Source: an uncultured Bacilli bacterium (lineage in GTDB: Bacteria; Bacillota_I; Bacilli_A; RF39; UBA660). From it: DNA of 64,000 nt. Position numbers and translations under genes: made by a program. This document shows positions 45,699 to 53,701 of this stretch, in pieces. Location: NCBI GenBank assembly GCA_910587065.1, contig CAJUMA010000001.1, positions 147,446 through 211,445 on the forward strand. The letters run 5' to 3'. The notes below the pieces were generated by a model. The model was not told the DNA's origin, made no database searches, and worked only from the letters and a program-made list of their open reading frames with translations. Position 1 is the stretch's first letter. Every line of letters begins with the position of its first letter.

Positions 45699-46792
45699 TA
45701 ATAAGAAGTTTTTTCAGAAGAACTACTACAAGGACATATATAGCATTATTGACGATTATTATTGCAGCAGTGTGTGTTTTAAACTCATTAAATGCATTTC
45801 TAGGTAATCAAGCTAATAAAATCTACATAAACTCTATGAGATTAATAGTTTCAACAGAACAAGATTTATATGATGTTCTTAGAGAAAATGAAAATATAAT
45901 AAATATAAGACGGGGGTTTTTATTAGAAAGTCCCGAGGATTCTATACAATTTGTAGATGAAGATCCAAATTTTGACAAACCACTTTCATGGTCATCATTC
46001 TCCTATTTGTCATTAACTTCCGTTACTACCTATTTAGGGGACAATGACTTAGTTGAAAACGAAATAGAACTTGGTTTTAGTTCACTTGATTATTATAATT
46101 CGACAATCTTTCTTGATGATTATTTAGGTAAAACTATCACGGCTGATTACCAAGGAGAAGAATTGAAATTAGTAATTAAGAAAGTGTATGATGCAGGTCC
46201 TTTTCCCGAAATAAAAATATCTAAGTCTATTTATGATAAATTAGAAAAAAAAGATAACAGGTATTTTTACTCTTCTCAAATAAAACATGAAAAATTTGAA
46301 GAATCTATAAAGAATGATTTATTAAAATATAAAAAAGAAGAAGAGGATAAAATAGTAGTACCACATATTTTTAGTCAAAGCAGTGATGGAGCTAATTATG
46401 ACATACTAGAAAAAATGAATTCTCAGATAAAATTATTAAAAAATGTTACATATATTTTATCAGCTATATTTCTAATTATGTTTATTATTATTTCAAAAAA
46501 TATTTTTGAAGATTTAGAAACAACTCTTAAGCTTGAATATATGTTAGGGTTTAATAAAAAAAATATTCATATTAATCTGATAAAAAGAATATTTAGTATG
46601 TATATTATAACTATAATATTGTCAAATATATTGTCAACAACAATAGTTTTTACACTAAATAATAAATATAATCTGGGTATGCCAGTATTAAATTTTAATT
46701 TTTTAATAATTATATTATTAGTTATATTAATTTGTAATTTATTGTTGATAGGAACAATTAATAATAAATTAAATATTACAAAACATAAATAG
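45695..46792 (+). CDS. FtsX-like ABC permease 2
   Basis: The 365 aa product has the same plan: N-terminal helix (about 12-32), an acidic extracellular region (about 33-245) and three C-terminal helices (about 250-270, 300-322, 330-355). Its overlapping start marks it as the partner of permease 1. Together with the ATPase they form a complete exporter without an outer component, as expected in a Gram-positive. A small secreted protein gene follows 25 nt later. Confidence 0.78.
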   Translation: MIIRSFFRRTTTRTYIALLTIIIAAVCVLNSLNAFLGNQANKIYINSMRLIVSTEQDLYDVLRENENIINIRRGFLLESPEDSIQFVDEDPNFDKPLSWSSFSYLSLTSVTTYLGDNDLVENEIELGFSSLDYYNSTIFLDDYLGKTITADYQGEELKLVIKKVYDAGPFPEIKISKSIYDKLEKKDNRYFYSSQIKHEKFEESIKNDLLKYKKEEEDKIVVPHIFSQSSDGANYDILEKMNSQIKLLKNVTYILSAIFLIMFIIISKNIFEDLETTLKLEYMLGFNKKNIHINLIKRIFSMYIITIILSNILSTTIVFTLNNKYNLGMPVLNFNFLIIILLVILICNLLLIGTINNKLNITKHK

Positions 46793-46817
46793 ATGTTAGA
46801 AAGGAAGTAATGATATT

Positions 46818-47249
46818 ATGAAAAAAAGTAAAGTTGTTTTATGTTCTATAACAGTAATGGCAATTAGTATAATTTCATTACATGTCATGAATGTGTTTGC
46901 AGCTCAATGGACAAGAGCAGACGCAACAGTTAGCTATAATGGTAGCAAAATGATTGCTTGTAATGTTGATCAAAAATATTTTGTATCTACTACTCCATAT
47001 TCAATCAGTGAGTCTCAAGGAATATATATGTTGAATAATGTAAAAATTCGTATTCCAGATACAAATAATTTTAAAGAAGTTGGACATTGGTATTTGACTA
47101 TGAATGAAGTTAACCATAGATATTTTAGAGATTATTCATTGGAAGGGTCAGGATATACTAGTGGCTTCCTTCGTTCTATAAATAAAAATGGAACACCAAG
47201 TAGCACAATTACTGCAAAATTTGGAATAAACGATCCATGGAATGCATAG
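46818..47249 (+). CDS. Small secreted protein of unknown function
   Basis: A signal peptide (about residues 1-29, cleaved after VFA) precedes a mature protein of about 114 residues. The mature part is rich in Asn, Ser, Gly and aromatic residues with a single Cys (about 49). It has beta-like segments (YMLNNVKIRIPDT, HWYLTMNEVN). It is the last gene of the operon, behind an FtsX-type exporter. This layout resembles lactococcin-972-type bacteriocin loci (secreted peptide plus ABC), but sequence and size differ and I see no homology. RBS AAAGGAAG. Terminator follows. Confidence 0.6.
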   Translation: MKKSKVVLCSITVMAISIISLHVMNVFAAQWTRADATVSYNGSKMIACNVDQKYFVSTTPYSISESQGIYMLNNVKIRIPDTNNFKEVGHWYLTMNEVNHRYFRDYSLEGSGYTSGFLRSINKNGTPSSTITAKFGINDPWNA

Positions 47250-47255
47250 TGTAAA

Positions 47256-47282
47256 AAAACCTCTAGATTTCTAGGGGTTTTA
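47256..47282 (+). terminator. Terminator of the exporter operon
   Basis: AAAACCTCTAG (47256-47266) pairs with CTAGGGGTTTT (47271-47281), one T-G wobble, around ATTT. Confidence 0.7.
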
Positions 47283-47369
47283 AAATTTTATATTAGTGTA
47301 CCACTATCATAATAAACTAAAGGTTTTATATGCTAGTTGTTTAAGTTTGAGTGATAATCATTTTTTTAT

Positions 47370-47685
47370 TTAATTCAAACTACACATTTTATATAAATGT
47401 TGTAATTCTTTTAAAAATTCTCTATCTTGCATTTGAGAGATTTTTTTTAAAGGTTGATTTATATAATACACAATAATGTTTTCATAATCTTTTTCTTCAT
47501 CAAATTCCCACCTAAACCCAATAGGAATTTTGTCGCCATTAACGGATTTTGCTAAACTTTCTCTATATTCCCAATTGCTAATAGATTTTTCAGTAACACC
47601 TAATCTTTCGCCCAATTCAGCTTGTGTAATCTTTTTTTCTTTTCTACATTTCGCAATGTATTTACCTATTTTTTTCTTGATTCAT
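47370..47685 (-). pseudogene. Frameshifted Cro/CI-type regulator
   Basis: An ATG at 47685 with a good RBS (AGGAGA) opens a helix-turn-helix frame. After five codons a one-base shift in a poly-A tract (plus-strand T-run near 47668-47674) breaks it. Restoring the frame gives the typical IGKYIAKCRKEKKITQAELG then ERLGVTEKSISNWEYR. The C-terminal 65 residues do not look like the usual XRE tail and may be fused foreign sequence. It is not expressible as is and is probably a relic of the element's earlier control system. Confidence 0.65.
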
Positions 47686-47734
47686 AATCTTTTTTCTCCT
47701 TTCACATTAAAATAATATAATGAAAAAAATTTTT

Positions 47735-48130
47735 TAGATGGTTGTAAAAACGATTATGACTTCAAGAGTTTAATTGATGACTTATCAATGTATAGCAATT
47801 ATACGGTCTTAAATACTTTATTAATAAAATACCAATATCCTAACTTTTTATAGTTTTATAAAAGCACTATATGCAGATGATTTTAAAGTAAAATATGTAA
47901 AAATGGATAACAAATACTCTTTTGATGAAGAAAGTAAAACTATTTCATTGAAACAAGGTTTAAATAAAAGGATTCAATTGCTATCTGCTCTTGAAATTTA
48001 CACAAATAATGCGACATCTAATAAAATGGAAAAAGACATGCTAGATATGGTTATCTCAAGAAGAATCGGAATAGATAAAGATGAGTCTCTTTTGAAATAT
48101 TTCAAACTTGGTATCAAAGTCGGGATATGA
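47735..48130 (+). pseudogene. Degenerate ArdC/LtrC-like mobile-element gene
   Basis: A frame without a start (about 47737-47853) reads FKSLIDDLSMYSNYTVLNTL with YQYPNF, recalling the N-terminal ssDNA-binding part of ArdC/LtrC-type proteins (L-x-x-M-S-x-F-x-N-Y-S-x-x-N). It stops, and a shifted frame (from about 47852, with an internal ATG at 47903) continues for about 90 codons with acidic helical residues. These proteins are carried by plasmids and conjugative elements and protect incoming DNA. Broken frames indicate decay. The family call is tentative. Confidence 0.35.
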
Positions 48131-48225
48131 AGACAGTTGATAAATTATTAAAAACTATTACGAATAAAGGAAGAAAATTTGTTAATAACTTTAATAAGTT
48201 TTACGAAATTGAATTAAAAAAATGA
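48127..48225 (+). CDS. Tiny basic open frame, 32 aa
   Basis: ATG 48127 to TGA 48223-48225 encodes a basic peptide with many Lys and Asn residues. It may be the last exon-like remnant of the decayed gene before it, or chance. No clear RBS. A terminator follows. Confidence 0.2.
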   Translation: MKTVDKLLKTITNKGRKFVNNFNKFYEIELKK

Positions 48226-48242
48226 AAGTTTATATTTAAATG

Positions 48243-48279
48243 AAGAGAAAAGTTTGTACGATGACTTTTCTCTTTTTTC
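48243..48279 (+). terminator. Terminator before the recombinase operon
   Basis: AAGAGAAAAGT (48243-48253) pairs with ACTTTTCTCTT (48264-48274), followed by T residues. Confidence 0.75.
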
Positions 48280-48416
48280 ATAAATAGTAGTTTAAAAGTT
48301 TTGAACTCAATTTGATAGATGACTAAAATTTTCTTAATTAAAAGAATATTAGAATCCTTTATGAATACATATTATTAAAATCTAAATAGTTTTGTTTATT
48401 TAAGGGGGAGATAAAA

Positions 48417-48575
48417 ATTAATACAGAAAAGAATAAAAAGGAAACCAAGTATATATATAGTGAAGAATTTATAACTAACACTACTAATCCTACAGAGGAC
48501 GAATTAAAAATTATTTTCAATAAGAAATATTTTGAATATATAAAAAGATTTGAAAGTAGAACTTTGGGGGGCTGA
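48417..48575 (+). CDS. Small ORF with probable ATT start upstream of the recombinase
   Basis: A strong RBS (AAGGGGGAG, 48402-48410) is followed 6 nt later by ATT, then 52 codons of charged, Lys- and Glu-rich sequence (NTEKNKKETKYIYSEEF) to a TGA. No ATG is available in this frame. ATT starts are rare but known for infC, and they keep expression low. Small genes in front of serine recombinases can encode excision partners. The role here is inferred only from position, about 70 nt before the recombinase start. Confidence 0.4.
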   Translation: MNTEKNKKETKYIYSEEFITNTTNPTEDELKIIFNKKYFEYIKRFESRTLGG

Positions 48576-48646
48576 ATTTTTGATGAAAGCGCGTTCTAAT
48601 TTTTATGAGCTTGAAATTACGATTAAAAATAAGGAGATGTATTTTT

Positions 48647-50704
48647 ATGAGTAATATAATGAAAGCTGTAAAATTTATTACAAGGGTGGTGTTATATTTA
48701 AGATTATCTGATGAAGATAGAGATAAGTTAACAAAAGAACAATTATCAGAAAGTATTAAGAATCAGGAAACAATGTTAAGAAATTATGCAGAAGAAATGG
48801 GCTGGGAAGTCGTCGGTGTTTATAATGATGAAGACTGGTCTGGTTCAGACGCAACTCGTCCAGAATTTAATAAGATGATTGCCGAATGTCAAAAAGGAAA
48901 TGTAGATGTTGTGTTAGTTAAATCACAATCAAGATTTGCTCGTGATATGGAATTAGTAGAAAAGTATGTGCATAACTTATTCCACGAATGGAATGTTAGG
49001 TTTGTTACTTATATAGAAAAAATTGATAATACAAGAAAAGAAACAAAGAAAACAAGTCAGTTAACTGCTATGACTGATCAATGGTATTTAGAGGATACAT
49101 CATTCAACATTCGTGAAACTCTTAGAGCAAAGAGAAGTAACGGCGAATTGACTGCTAGTTTTACGTGTTATGGAGTTTCTAAGGATCCAGAAAATAAAAA
49201 TCATTTGCTAATTGATCCTATTGCATGCGAAGTTGTTAAAAGAATTTTTGACGAATATATATTCGGATATGGACTTCAAAAGATTGCAAAGAATTTGAAT
49301 AGAGACAAAATTTTAAGTCCTTATGAATATAAACTTTTAAATGGATCCAAATTGAAGATACCTTTATTAAAAGAATATTTAGATTTCGGATATATCCAAA
49401 AAGCAGGGACATATATGTTAAATATTAGTTTCACGAATAATGAAGATCAAATCATAAAAGATTTAGTTAGTTTTAATTATATTACTACTGATATGAAAAC
49501 ACTTAACAATAAGTGTGATATAACTTTAAGAAGATTTACAGATACAAAAACAAAAATATATTATAGTGAAGATGAAAATTTAAACATCAATAATTTTAAT
49601 ATAAATGATTGCGTTTTATTAAATGAAAATGATATATTGCCAAAATCAGCAAAAGTACTTATCGCTTACACAAAAGAACTTGACCGAACACATATTATTG
49701 ATTATCAATTTGAAGTTACATTGAAAGAAAATAAAAATCATGAAGAATACTTTATAAACATTATAAGAAACAATGCAAATGTAATAATGCAATCAGAATT
49801 TTCACATAACTTGAGAAAAAAGTTCAAATGGTCGGAGCAAACAATTAAAAAAATTCTTACTGATGAAGTATATATTGGTAATCTAGTTCAATTTAAAACA
49901 ACGACTGTAAGCTATAAAAATCATACAGTTATTAAAAATGATGATGAAGACAGAATTAGAAAAGACAACACACATGAATCTATTATTGATAAAAAAGTTT
50001 TTTACACAGTTCAAGAAAGATTAGAAGAAAAATCAAGAAGTGGTAAAGACGGAGAAGTCCATGCATTTAGTAATAAAATATATTGTATGAATTGTAATCG
50101 AACATTTTGCAAATGTGGCAAGAAAAATGGAAATGGGTATTCATATTTATGTTGCAAAGATAAAACTACTAAATGGTCTAATTGTGATAATAATAAATAT
50201 CTTAAAGAAGAAGAATTACATACCTTAGTATTGGAAAAATTAAACAATTTGTTAACAAGATTATATGATGAAGATAGTCTTAAAAAAATGCACGATGAAG
50301 CAATAGAACAAGATTTATTTAAAAATAAGTTAGATTCATTAGAACAAGAATTAAAAAGTATTAATAAGGAATTACAAGGCAAAAGCACATATTTTCAAAA
50401 ACTATATGAAGATCGTACAAATGGGATACTTCCGGAAAAAGAGTTTTTAATCTTACTTAATAAATATAAAGATGATAACTTCAAACTAGAGGAAAGAGCT
50501 AAAATAATAAAAAAAGAAATAGTTTCAACTACTGAAAAAAAAGAAAGCTTAAAAAGTAAAAAGAATATTTTTAAAAAGTACAATCATATAGATAAACTCA
50601 ATATTGAGATTGTTGGTGACTTTATAGATAAAATATTAGTCGGGAATTATAATGAAGAAACAAAATCAAGAGAGATTAAGATATTATGGAACTTTGCCAT
50701 TTAA
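48647..50704 (+). CDS. Large serine recombinase (integrase)
   Basis: The 685 aa enzyme catalyses integration and excision through a phosphoserine link. The N-terminal resolvase domain (about 1-150) has RVVLYLRLSDED with the nucleophile Ser 21 and SRFARDMELVEKY. A recombinase domain follows (about 190-245: DPIACEVVKRIFDEYIFGYG), then a zinc ribbon (CMNCNRTFCKCG and CC...C, about 480-510) and coiled coil (about 540-640). Between the recombinase domain and the ribbon lies an unusual insert (about 250-385). I start at ATG 48647, 10 nt after AAGGAG, not upstream. It ends 26 nt before the crossover. Confidence 0.9.
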   Translation: MSNIMKAVKFITRVVLYLRLSDEDRDKLTKEQLSESIKNQETMLRNYAEEMGWEVVGVYNDEDWSGSDATRPEFNKMIAECQKGNVDVVLVKSQSRFARDMELVEKYVHNLFHEWNVRFVTYIEKIDNTRKETKKTSQLTAMTDQWYLEDTSFNIRETLRAKRSNGELTASFTCYGVSKDPENKNHLLIDPIACEVVKRIFDEYIFGYGLQKIAKNLNRDKILSPYEYKLLNGSKLKIPLLKEYLDFGYIQKAGTYMLNISFTNNEDQIIKDLVSFNYITTDMKTLNNKCDITLRRFTDTKTKIYYSEDENLNINNFNINDCVLLNENDILPKSAKVLIAYTKELDRTHIIDYQFEVTLKENKNHEEYFINIIRNNANVIMQSEFSHNLRKKFKWSEQTIKKILTDEVYIGNLVQFKTTTVSYKNHTVIKNDDEDRIRKDNTHESIIDKKVFYTVQERLEEKSRSGKDGEVHAFSNKIYCMNCNRTFCKCGKKNGNGYSYLCCKDKTTKWSNCDNNKYLKEEELHTLVLEKLNNLLTRLYDEDSLKKMHDEAIEQDLFKNKLDSLEQELKSINKELQGKSTYFQKLYEDRTNGILPEKEFLILLNKYKDDNFKLEERAKIIKKEIVSTTEKKESLKSKKNIFKKYNHIDKLNIEIVGDFIDKILVGNYNEETKSREIKILWNFAI

Positions 50705-50715
50705 AAAATAATAAA

Positions 50716-50732
50716 GAAGAATTAAACAATCG
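50716..50732 (+). other. attR of the mobile element
   Basis: Element half-site gaagaattaaacaat (50716-50730) precedes CG (50731-50732). The host half-site continues tgcaacagg. The arm mirrors the left one at 13 of 15 positions. Confidence 0.75.
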
Positions 50733-50823
50733 TGCAACAGGACCAACAGGAGCAACAGGAACTATTGGAGCAACAGGAGCAACTGGTGCAAGAGGAAACT
50801 GCTGTAATTGTGGATCAAACTAA
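50733..50823 (+). pseudogene. 3' part of the collagen-like gene
   Basis: In the frame set by the left part, this reads [18 protein letters not shown] and ends in ARGNCCNCGSN before TAA 50821-50823. The Cys-rich tail mirrors the Cys-rich N-terminus. The fragment has no start of its own. The crossover leaves one extra residue in the triplet phase (GRA-T-GPT), but such interruptions also occur elsewhere in the protein. Its stop overlaps the start of the glycosyltransferase. Confidence 0.85.
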
Positions 50824-51886
50824 ATTAAAAATAGTAGTATACGCCATTTCTAAGAATGAAAGTTCTTTTGTTGATAGATGGTACGAATCAATGAAAGAAG
50901 CAGACGAAATATATGTCTTAGATACTGGATCAACAGATAATACTGTAGAAAAATTAAAATCTCATGGAATAAATGTAAAAGTAGAAGAAATAAAACCATG
51001 GCGATTTGATGTTGCCAGAAATAAAAGTTTAGACTTAGTTCCCCTTGATACAGACATATGTGTTTGTACAGATTTAGATGAAGTTTTAAATAGCGGCTGG
51101 AGAAATGAACTAGAAAAAACTTGGAATAATGCTAATAGAATGCGTTATAAATATAATTGGGCATTAGATAACAACAACGAACCATTAGTAACCTTCCTCT
51201 ACGAAAAAATTCATGATAGAAAACATTATAAATGGGTATATCCAGTACATGAAGTTTTAGAATGTGATTTAGAAAATGAGCAGGTTTCAATAAATACCAA
51301 TATTGTATTAAATCATTATCCAGATAAAAACAAATCACGTTCAAGTTATTTACCATTACTTGAGCTTTCAGTAGAAGAAAATCCCGAAAACGATCGTAAC
51401 CTTCATTATTTAGGAAGAGAGTATATGTATTACAAAGAATGGAACAAATCAATAGATACATTAATAAAACATATTAACCTTAAAACATCAACATGGAAAG
51501 AAGAAAGATCTGCCTCAATGAGATTCATAGCTAGATGTTATACAAATCTAGGTAGAATAGAAGAAGCAAAAATGTGGTTAGAAAAAGCAATAAAGGAAAG
51601 CCCACATCAAAGAGAAGCCTATGTTGAAATGGCTTTACTAGAATATAATAAAGGAAATTATATTGCAGTTATAAAAAATTGTTTACAAGCAAAAACAATT
51701 TTAAAAAATGAAATGATATACATAAATGAGCCATTCTGTTGGGACTCGACAATAGATGATTTATTATCAATAAGCTACTATTATCTAGGAATGAAAGATG
51801 AGGCAAACTTTTACATTGAAAGAGCGCTTTCCTATGACCCAAAAAATGAAAGATTATTAAAAAATAAAGAGATATTTTCAAATTAA
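50810..51886 (+). CDS. Family 2 glycosyltransferase with TPR-like C-terminus
   Basis: From GTG 50810 (AGAGGA about 13 nt upstream, overlapping the collagen-gene tail by 14 nt) the product is 358 aa. The N-terminal GT-A domain has IVVYAISKNESSFVDRWY, the DxD-like CTDLDEVL and nearby DVARNKSLD. The C-terminal half (about 205-350) has helical repeats with TPR periodicity. Such enzymes often glycosylate neighbouring collagen-like proteins at Thr. The longer upstream frame ([13 protein letters not shown]) is only the collagen repeat DNA in another frame. Confidence 0.82.
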   Translation: MDQTKLKIVVYAISKNESSFVDRWYESMKEADEIYVLDTGSTDNTVEKLKSHGINVKVEEIKPWRFDVARNKSLDLVPLDTDICVCTDLDEVLNSGWRNELEKTWNNANRMRYKYNWALDNNNEPLVTFLYEKIHDRKHYKWVYPVHEVLECDLENEQVSINTNIVLNHYPDKNKSRSSYLPLLELSVEENPENDRNLHYLGREYMYYKEWNKSIDTLIKHINLKTSTWKEERSASMRFIARCYTNLGRIEEAKMWLEKAIKESPHQREAYVEMALLEYNKGNYIAVIKNCLQAKTILKNEMIYINEPFCWDSTIDDLLSISYYYLGMKDEANFYIERALSYDPKNERLLKNKEIFSN

Positions 51887-51898
51887 ATATCTCTTTTT
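51866..51898 (+). terminator. Terminator after the glycosyltransferase
   Basis: AAAGAGATATTT (51866-51877) pairs with AAATATCTCTTT (51885-51896), overlapping the end of the gene and followed by T residues. Confidence 0.8.
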
Positions 51899-52014
51899 AG
51901 TTTCTTCAATTATGTTCCTTGTTCATTTTTGTGTTTTAAATTTAAATCCAATAAATGAAGCATACGAATAACATGGTTCATCTCTTCTCCAGAAAGAACT
52001 ATTATTTAAAACAT

Positions 52015-52043
52015 TTGGCTTTATCTCAATAGTGTGTTAGAAT
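52015..52043 (+). promoter_or_regulatory. Promoter of the mrnC operon
   Basis: TTGGCT (52015-52020) and TAGAAT (52038-52043) with a 17 nt spacer, followed by ATG 52059. Confidence 0.6.
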
Positions 52044-52058
52044 TTAAGTGGTGAGAAA

Positions 52059-52415
52059 ATGAACAATTTAGTATTAGCTTATTTGGGAGATGCGGTATAT
52101 GAACTTCATATTAGAAAGTATCTAATCGAAACAGGAATTGCCAAAGTTAATGAGTTACAGAGTGCAAGTTTAAACTATGTAAGCGCCAAATCGCAAAGAA
52201 GAATTTTAGAAGAGCTAATAAATCACGAATTTTTAAAAGAAGAAGAAATTACAATTGTTAATCGTGGTAGAAACGCCTCCAGCCATGCTAGTAAAACAAC
52301 AGATATTATAACTTATAAAAAAGCTACTGGTTTAGAGTGTTTGATTGGATATTTGTACAATAATAATAAAGAAAGATGTAATGAAATATTAAATTATATT
52401 ACGAGGTGTTTATGA
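52059..52415 (+). CDS. mrnC: Mini-ribonuclease III
   Basis: The 118 aa protein is the RNase III catalytic domain without an RNA-binding domain and matures 23S rRNA. It contains LAYLGDAVYELHIRKYL (the RNase III signature), LNYVSAKSQRRILEEL, RGRNA with the following Ser/His region and TGLECLIGYLY near the end. Standard length. It heads the conserved Firmicutes cluster mrnC-rlmB-sigH-secE-nusG. Its stop TGA overlaps the rlmB start. Confidence 0.93.
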   Translation: MNNLVLAYLGDAVYELHIRKYLIETGIAKVNELQSASLNYVSAKSQRRILEELINHEFLKEEEITIVNRGRNASSHASKTTDIITYKKATGLECLIGYLYNNNKERCNEILNYITRCL

Positions 52416-53083
52416 GAGTATGTGGTAAAAATGTCTTTAATGAACTAAATTATAAAATTGTAAGAAAAGTATTAATTTCAGACACATTTAAAGACAAAGA
52501 GATAATAAATAAAATTAAAGAAAATAAACTAAAATATATTGTTACTGATTCTAAAATAATGGATCGCATGATGGCTCATAATCAAGGAATTATTATTGAG
52601 ATAGATGATTTTTCTTATGGAACAATTGATGATATTAAAGATGATAATCTAATACTTCTGTTGGATCACTTAGAGGATCCCCATAATTTTGGTGCTATAA
52701 TTCGTACATGCGAAGCTAAAGGAATCAAGTCTATCATTATTCCAAAAGATAGAGGTGTTACTGTTAATGAAACTGTTATGAAAACTTCAAGTGGTGCTTT
52801 AAATCATGTAAATATTATAATGGTAACTAATTTAGTGAATGCAATTAATAAATTAAAAGATAAAGGCTACTTTATTTATGCTGCTGACATGGATGGTAAA
52901 AATTACCATGATGTTGATTACGCAGATAAGGTAGTTCTAATAATTGGTAATGAAGGAAATGGAATATCGAAAATAATAAAAAATAATTCAGATGAGATTA
53001 TCAGTATTCCAATGAAGGGTGTAGTAAATAGTTTAAATGCTTCTGTTGCAGCAGCGATTCTTATATATGGAATAGGAGATTAA
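52412..53083 (+). CDS. rlmB: 23S rRNA 2'-O-ribose methyltransferase (RlmB/TrmH family)
   Basis: The SpoU/TrmH-type enzyme (223 aa from ATG 52412) has the three SPOUT motifs: LLDHLEDPHNFGAIIRTCEA, IIGNEGNGISKI and ISIPMKGVVNSLNASVAAAI. The knot binds SAM. It has the short N-terminal RNA-binding lobe. The start overlaps the mrnC stop (ATGA). I exclude the GTG at 52406, within the GAGGTG RBS. It methylates a conserved G of 23S rRNA. In the order mrnC-rlmB it matches Bacillus, but yacP is missing. Confidence 0.93.
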   Translation: MRVCGKNVFNELNYKIVRKVLISDTFKDKEIINKIKENKLKYIVTDSKIMDRMMAHNQGIIIEIDDFSYGTIDDIKDDNLILLLDHLEDPHNFGAIIRTCEAKGIKSIIIPKDRGVTVNETVMKTSSGALNHVNIIMVTNLVNAINKLKDKGYFIYAADMDGKNYHDVDYADKVVLIIGNEGNGISKIIKNNSDEIISIPMKGVVNSLNASVAAAILIYGIGD

Positions 53084-53084
53084 A

Positions 53085-53687
53085 ATGAACGAATACCCAG
53101 ATAGTGAATTAGTTAATTTAGTATGTGAAAAAAGTGAAGAAGCTAGTGATGTGCTATATGAAAAATATAAATATATTGTTGACATAGTATTCAATAAGTA
53201 TAAAAAAAGCGCATATTATTTAAATATCGATTTAAAAGAATTAAAGCAAGAAGCCTTAGTGGGTTTTTCTGATGCTTTGGTTTCCTATAATCAAGAAAAA
53301 GGAGTAAACCTAGCTACATTTATATCTTTATGTGTTGAAAGAAAAGTAAGAAATTTTGTCAGGAAGTCAGAAACTGATAAAAGCCGAATAACCAATTCTG
53401 CTTATTCTTTAGATGCTTTATATGGCGAAGAAGATTATGTGCGAGAGAAAGATAAATTAGGAACATCAATAAACGACCCACAAGTCACATTAGAAGCAAA
53501 TGAAAATATAGAAAACTTAACGAAAGCAATAAATGAATTACTGAGTGCAACAGAAAAGGAAGTATATGAGTTAATTATCAATGACTTTTCGTACGAAGAT
53601 ATTGCAACCATTTTAAATAAAGACTTAAAGTCTATTTATAATACAGCAGCGAGGCTTCGTGCCAAGATAAGATCAATACTTGAATAA
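53085..53687 (+). CDS. sigH: Sigma-70 family factor, SigH-like
   Basis: The 200 aa factor has region 2 (LKELKQEALVGFSDALVSYN, NLATFISLCVERKVRNF) and region 4 with a helix-turn-helix (LLSATEKEVYELIINDFSYE then DIATILNKDLKSIYNTAARL). Its position right before secE-nusG is that of SigH in Bacillus and Clostridium, which controls competence and early sporulation. A spore programme cannot be deduced from this gene alone. RBS AGGAG before ATG, 1 nt after the rlmB stop. Confidence 0.85.
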   Translation: MNEYPDSELVNLVCEKSEEASDVLYEKYKYIVDIVFNKYKKSAYYLNIDLKELKQEALVGFSDALVSYNQEKGVNLATFISLCVERKVRNFVRKSETDKSRITNSAYSLDALYGEEDYVREKDKLGTSINDPQVTLEANENIENLTKAINELLSATEKEVYELIINDFSYEDIATILNKDLKSIYNTAARLRAKIRSILE

Positions 53688-53701
53688 AAAACAATTTATA
53701 C

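Larger units (their letters stand above)
41559..50730 (+). mobile_element. Serine-recombinase integrative element inserted in the collagen-like gene (9,172 bp)
   Basis: The left junction is at CG 41559-41560 and the right at CG 50731-50732. The inner arms are attggataattcttc (41561-41575) and gaagaattaaacaat (50716-50730). The reverse complement of the first matches the second at 13 of 15 positions, so joining them around CG makes a near-perfect inverted repeat, as expected for attP. The outer arms are both collagen-repeat DNA and rejoin in frame. The recombinase gene ends 26 nt before the right junction. Cargo is a regulator, two secreted proteins and an ABC exporter. There are no conjugation or replication genes. 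Left end decayed genes include an HTH and an ArdC-like relic. Confidence 0.88.

Noticed and set aside
50732..50809. N-terminal Gln-rich extension of the glycosyltransferase
   Set aside because: It is the collagen repeat DNA read in another frame and precedes the likely GTG start with RBS.
40836..51886. CRISPR array in the repeat-rich collagen DNA
   Set aside because: The repeats are 9 nt codon triplets with no spacers and lie within a coding frame.
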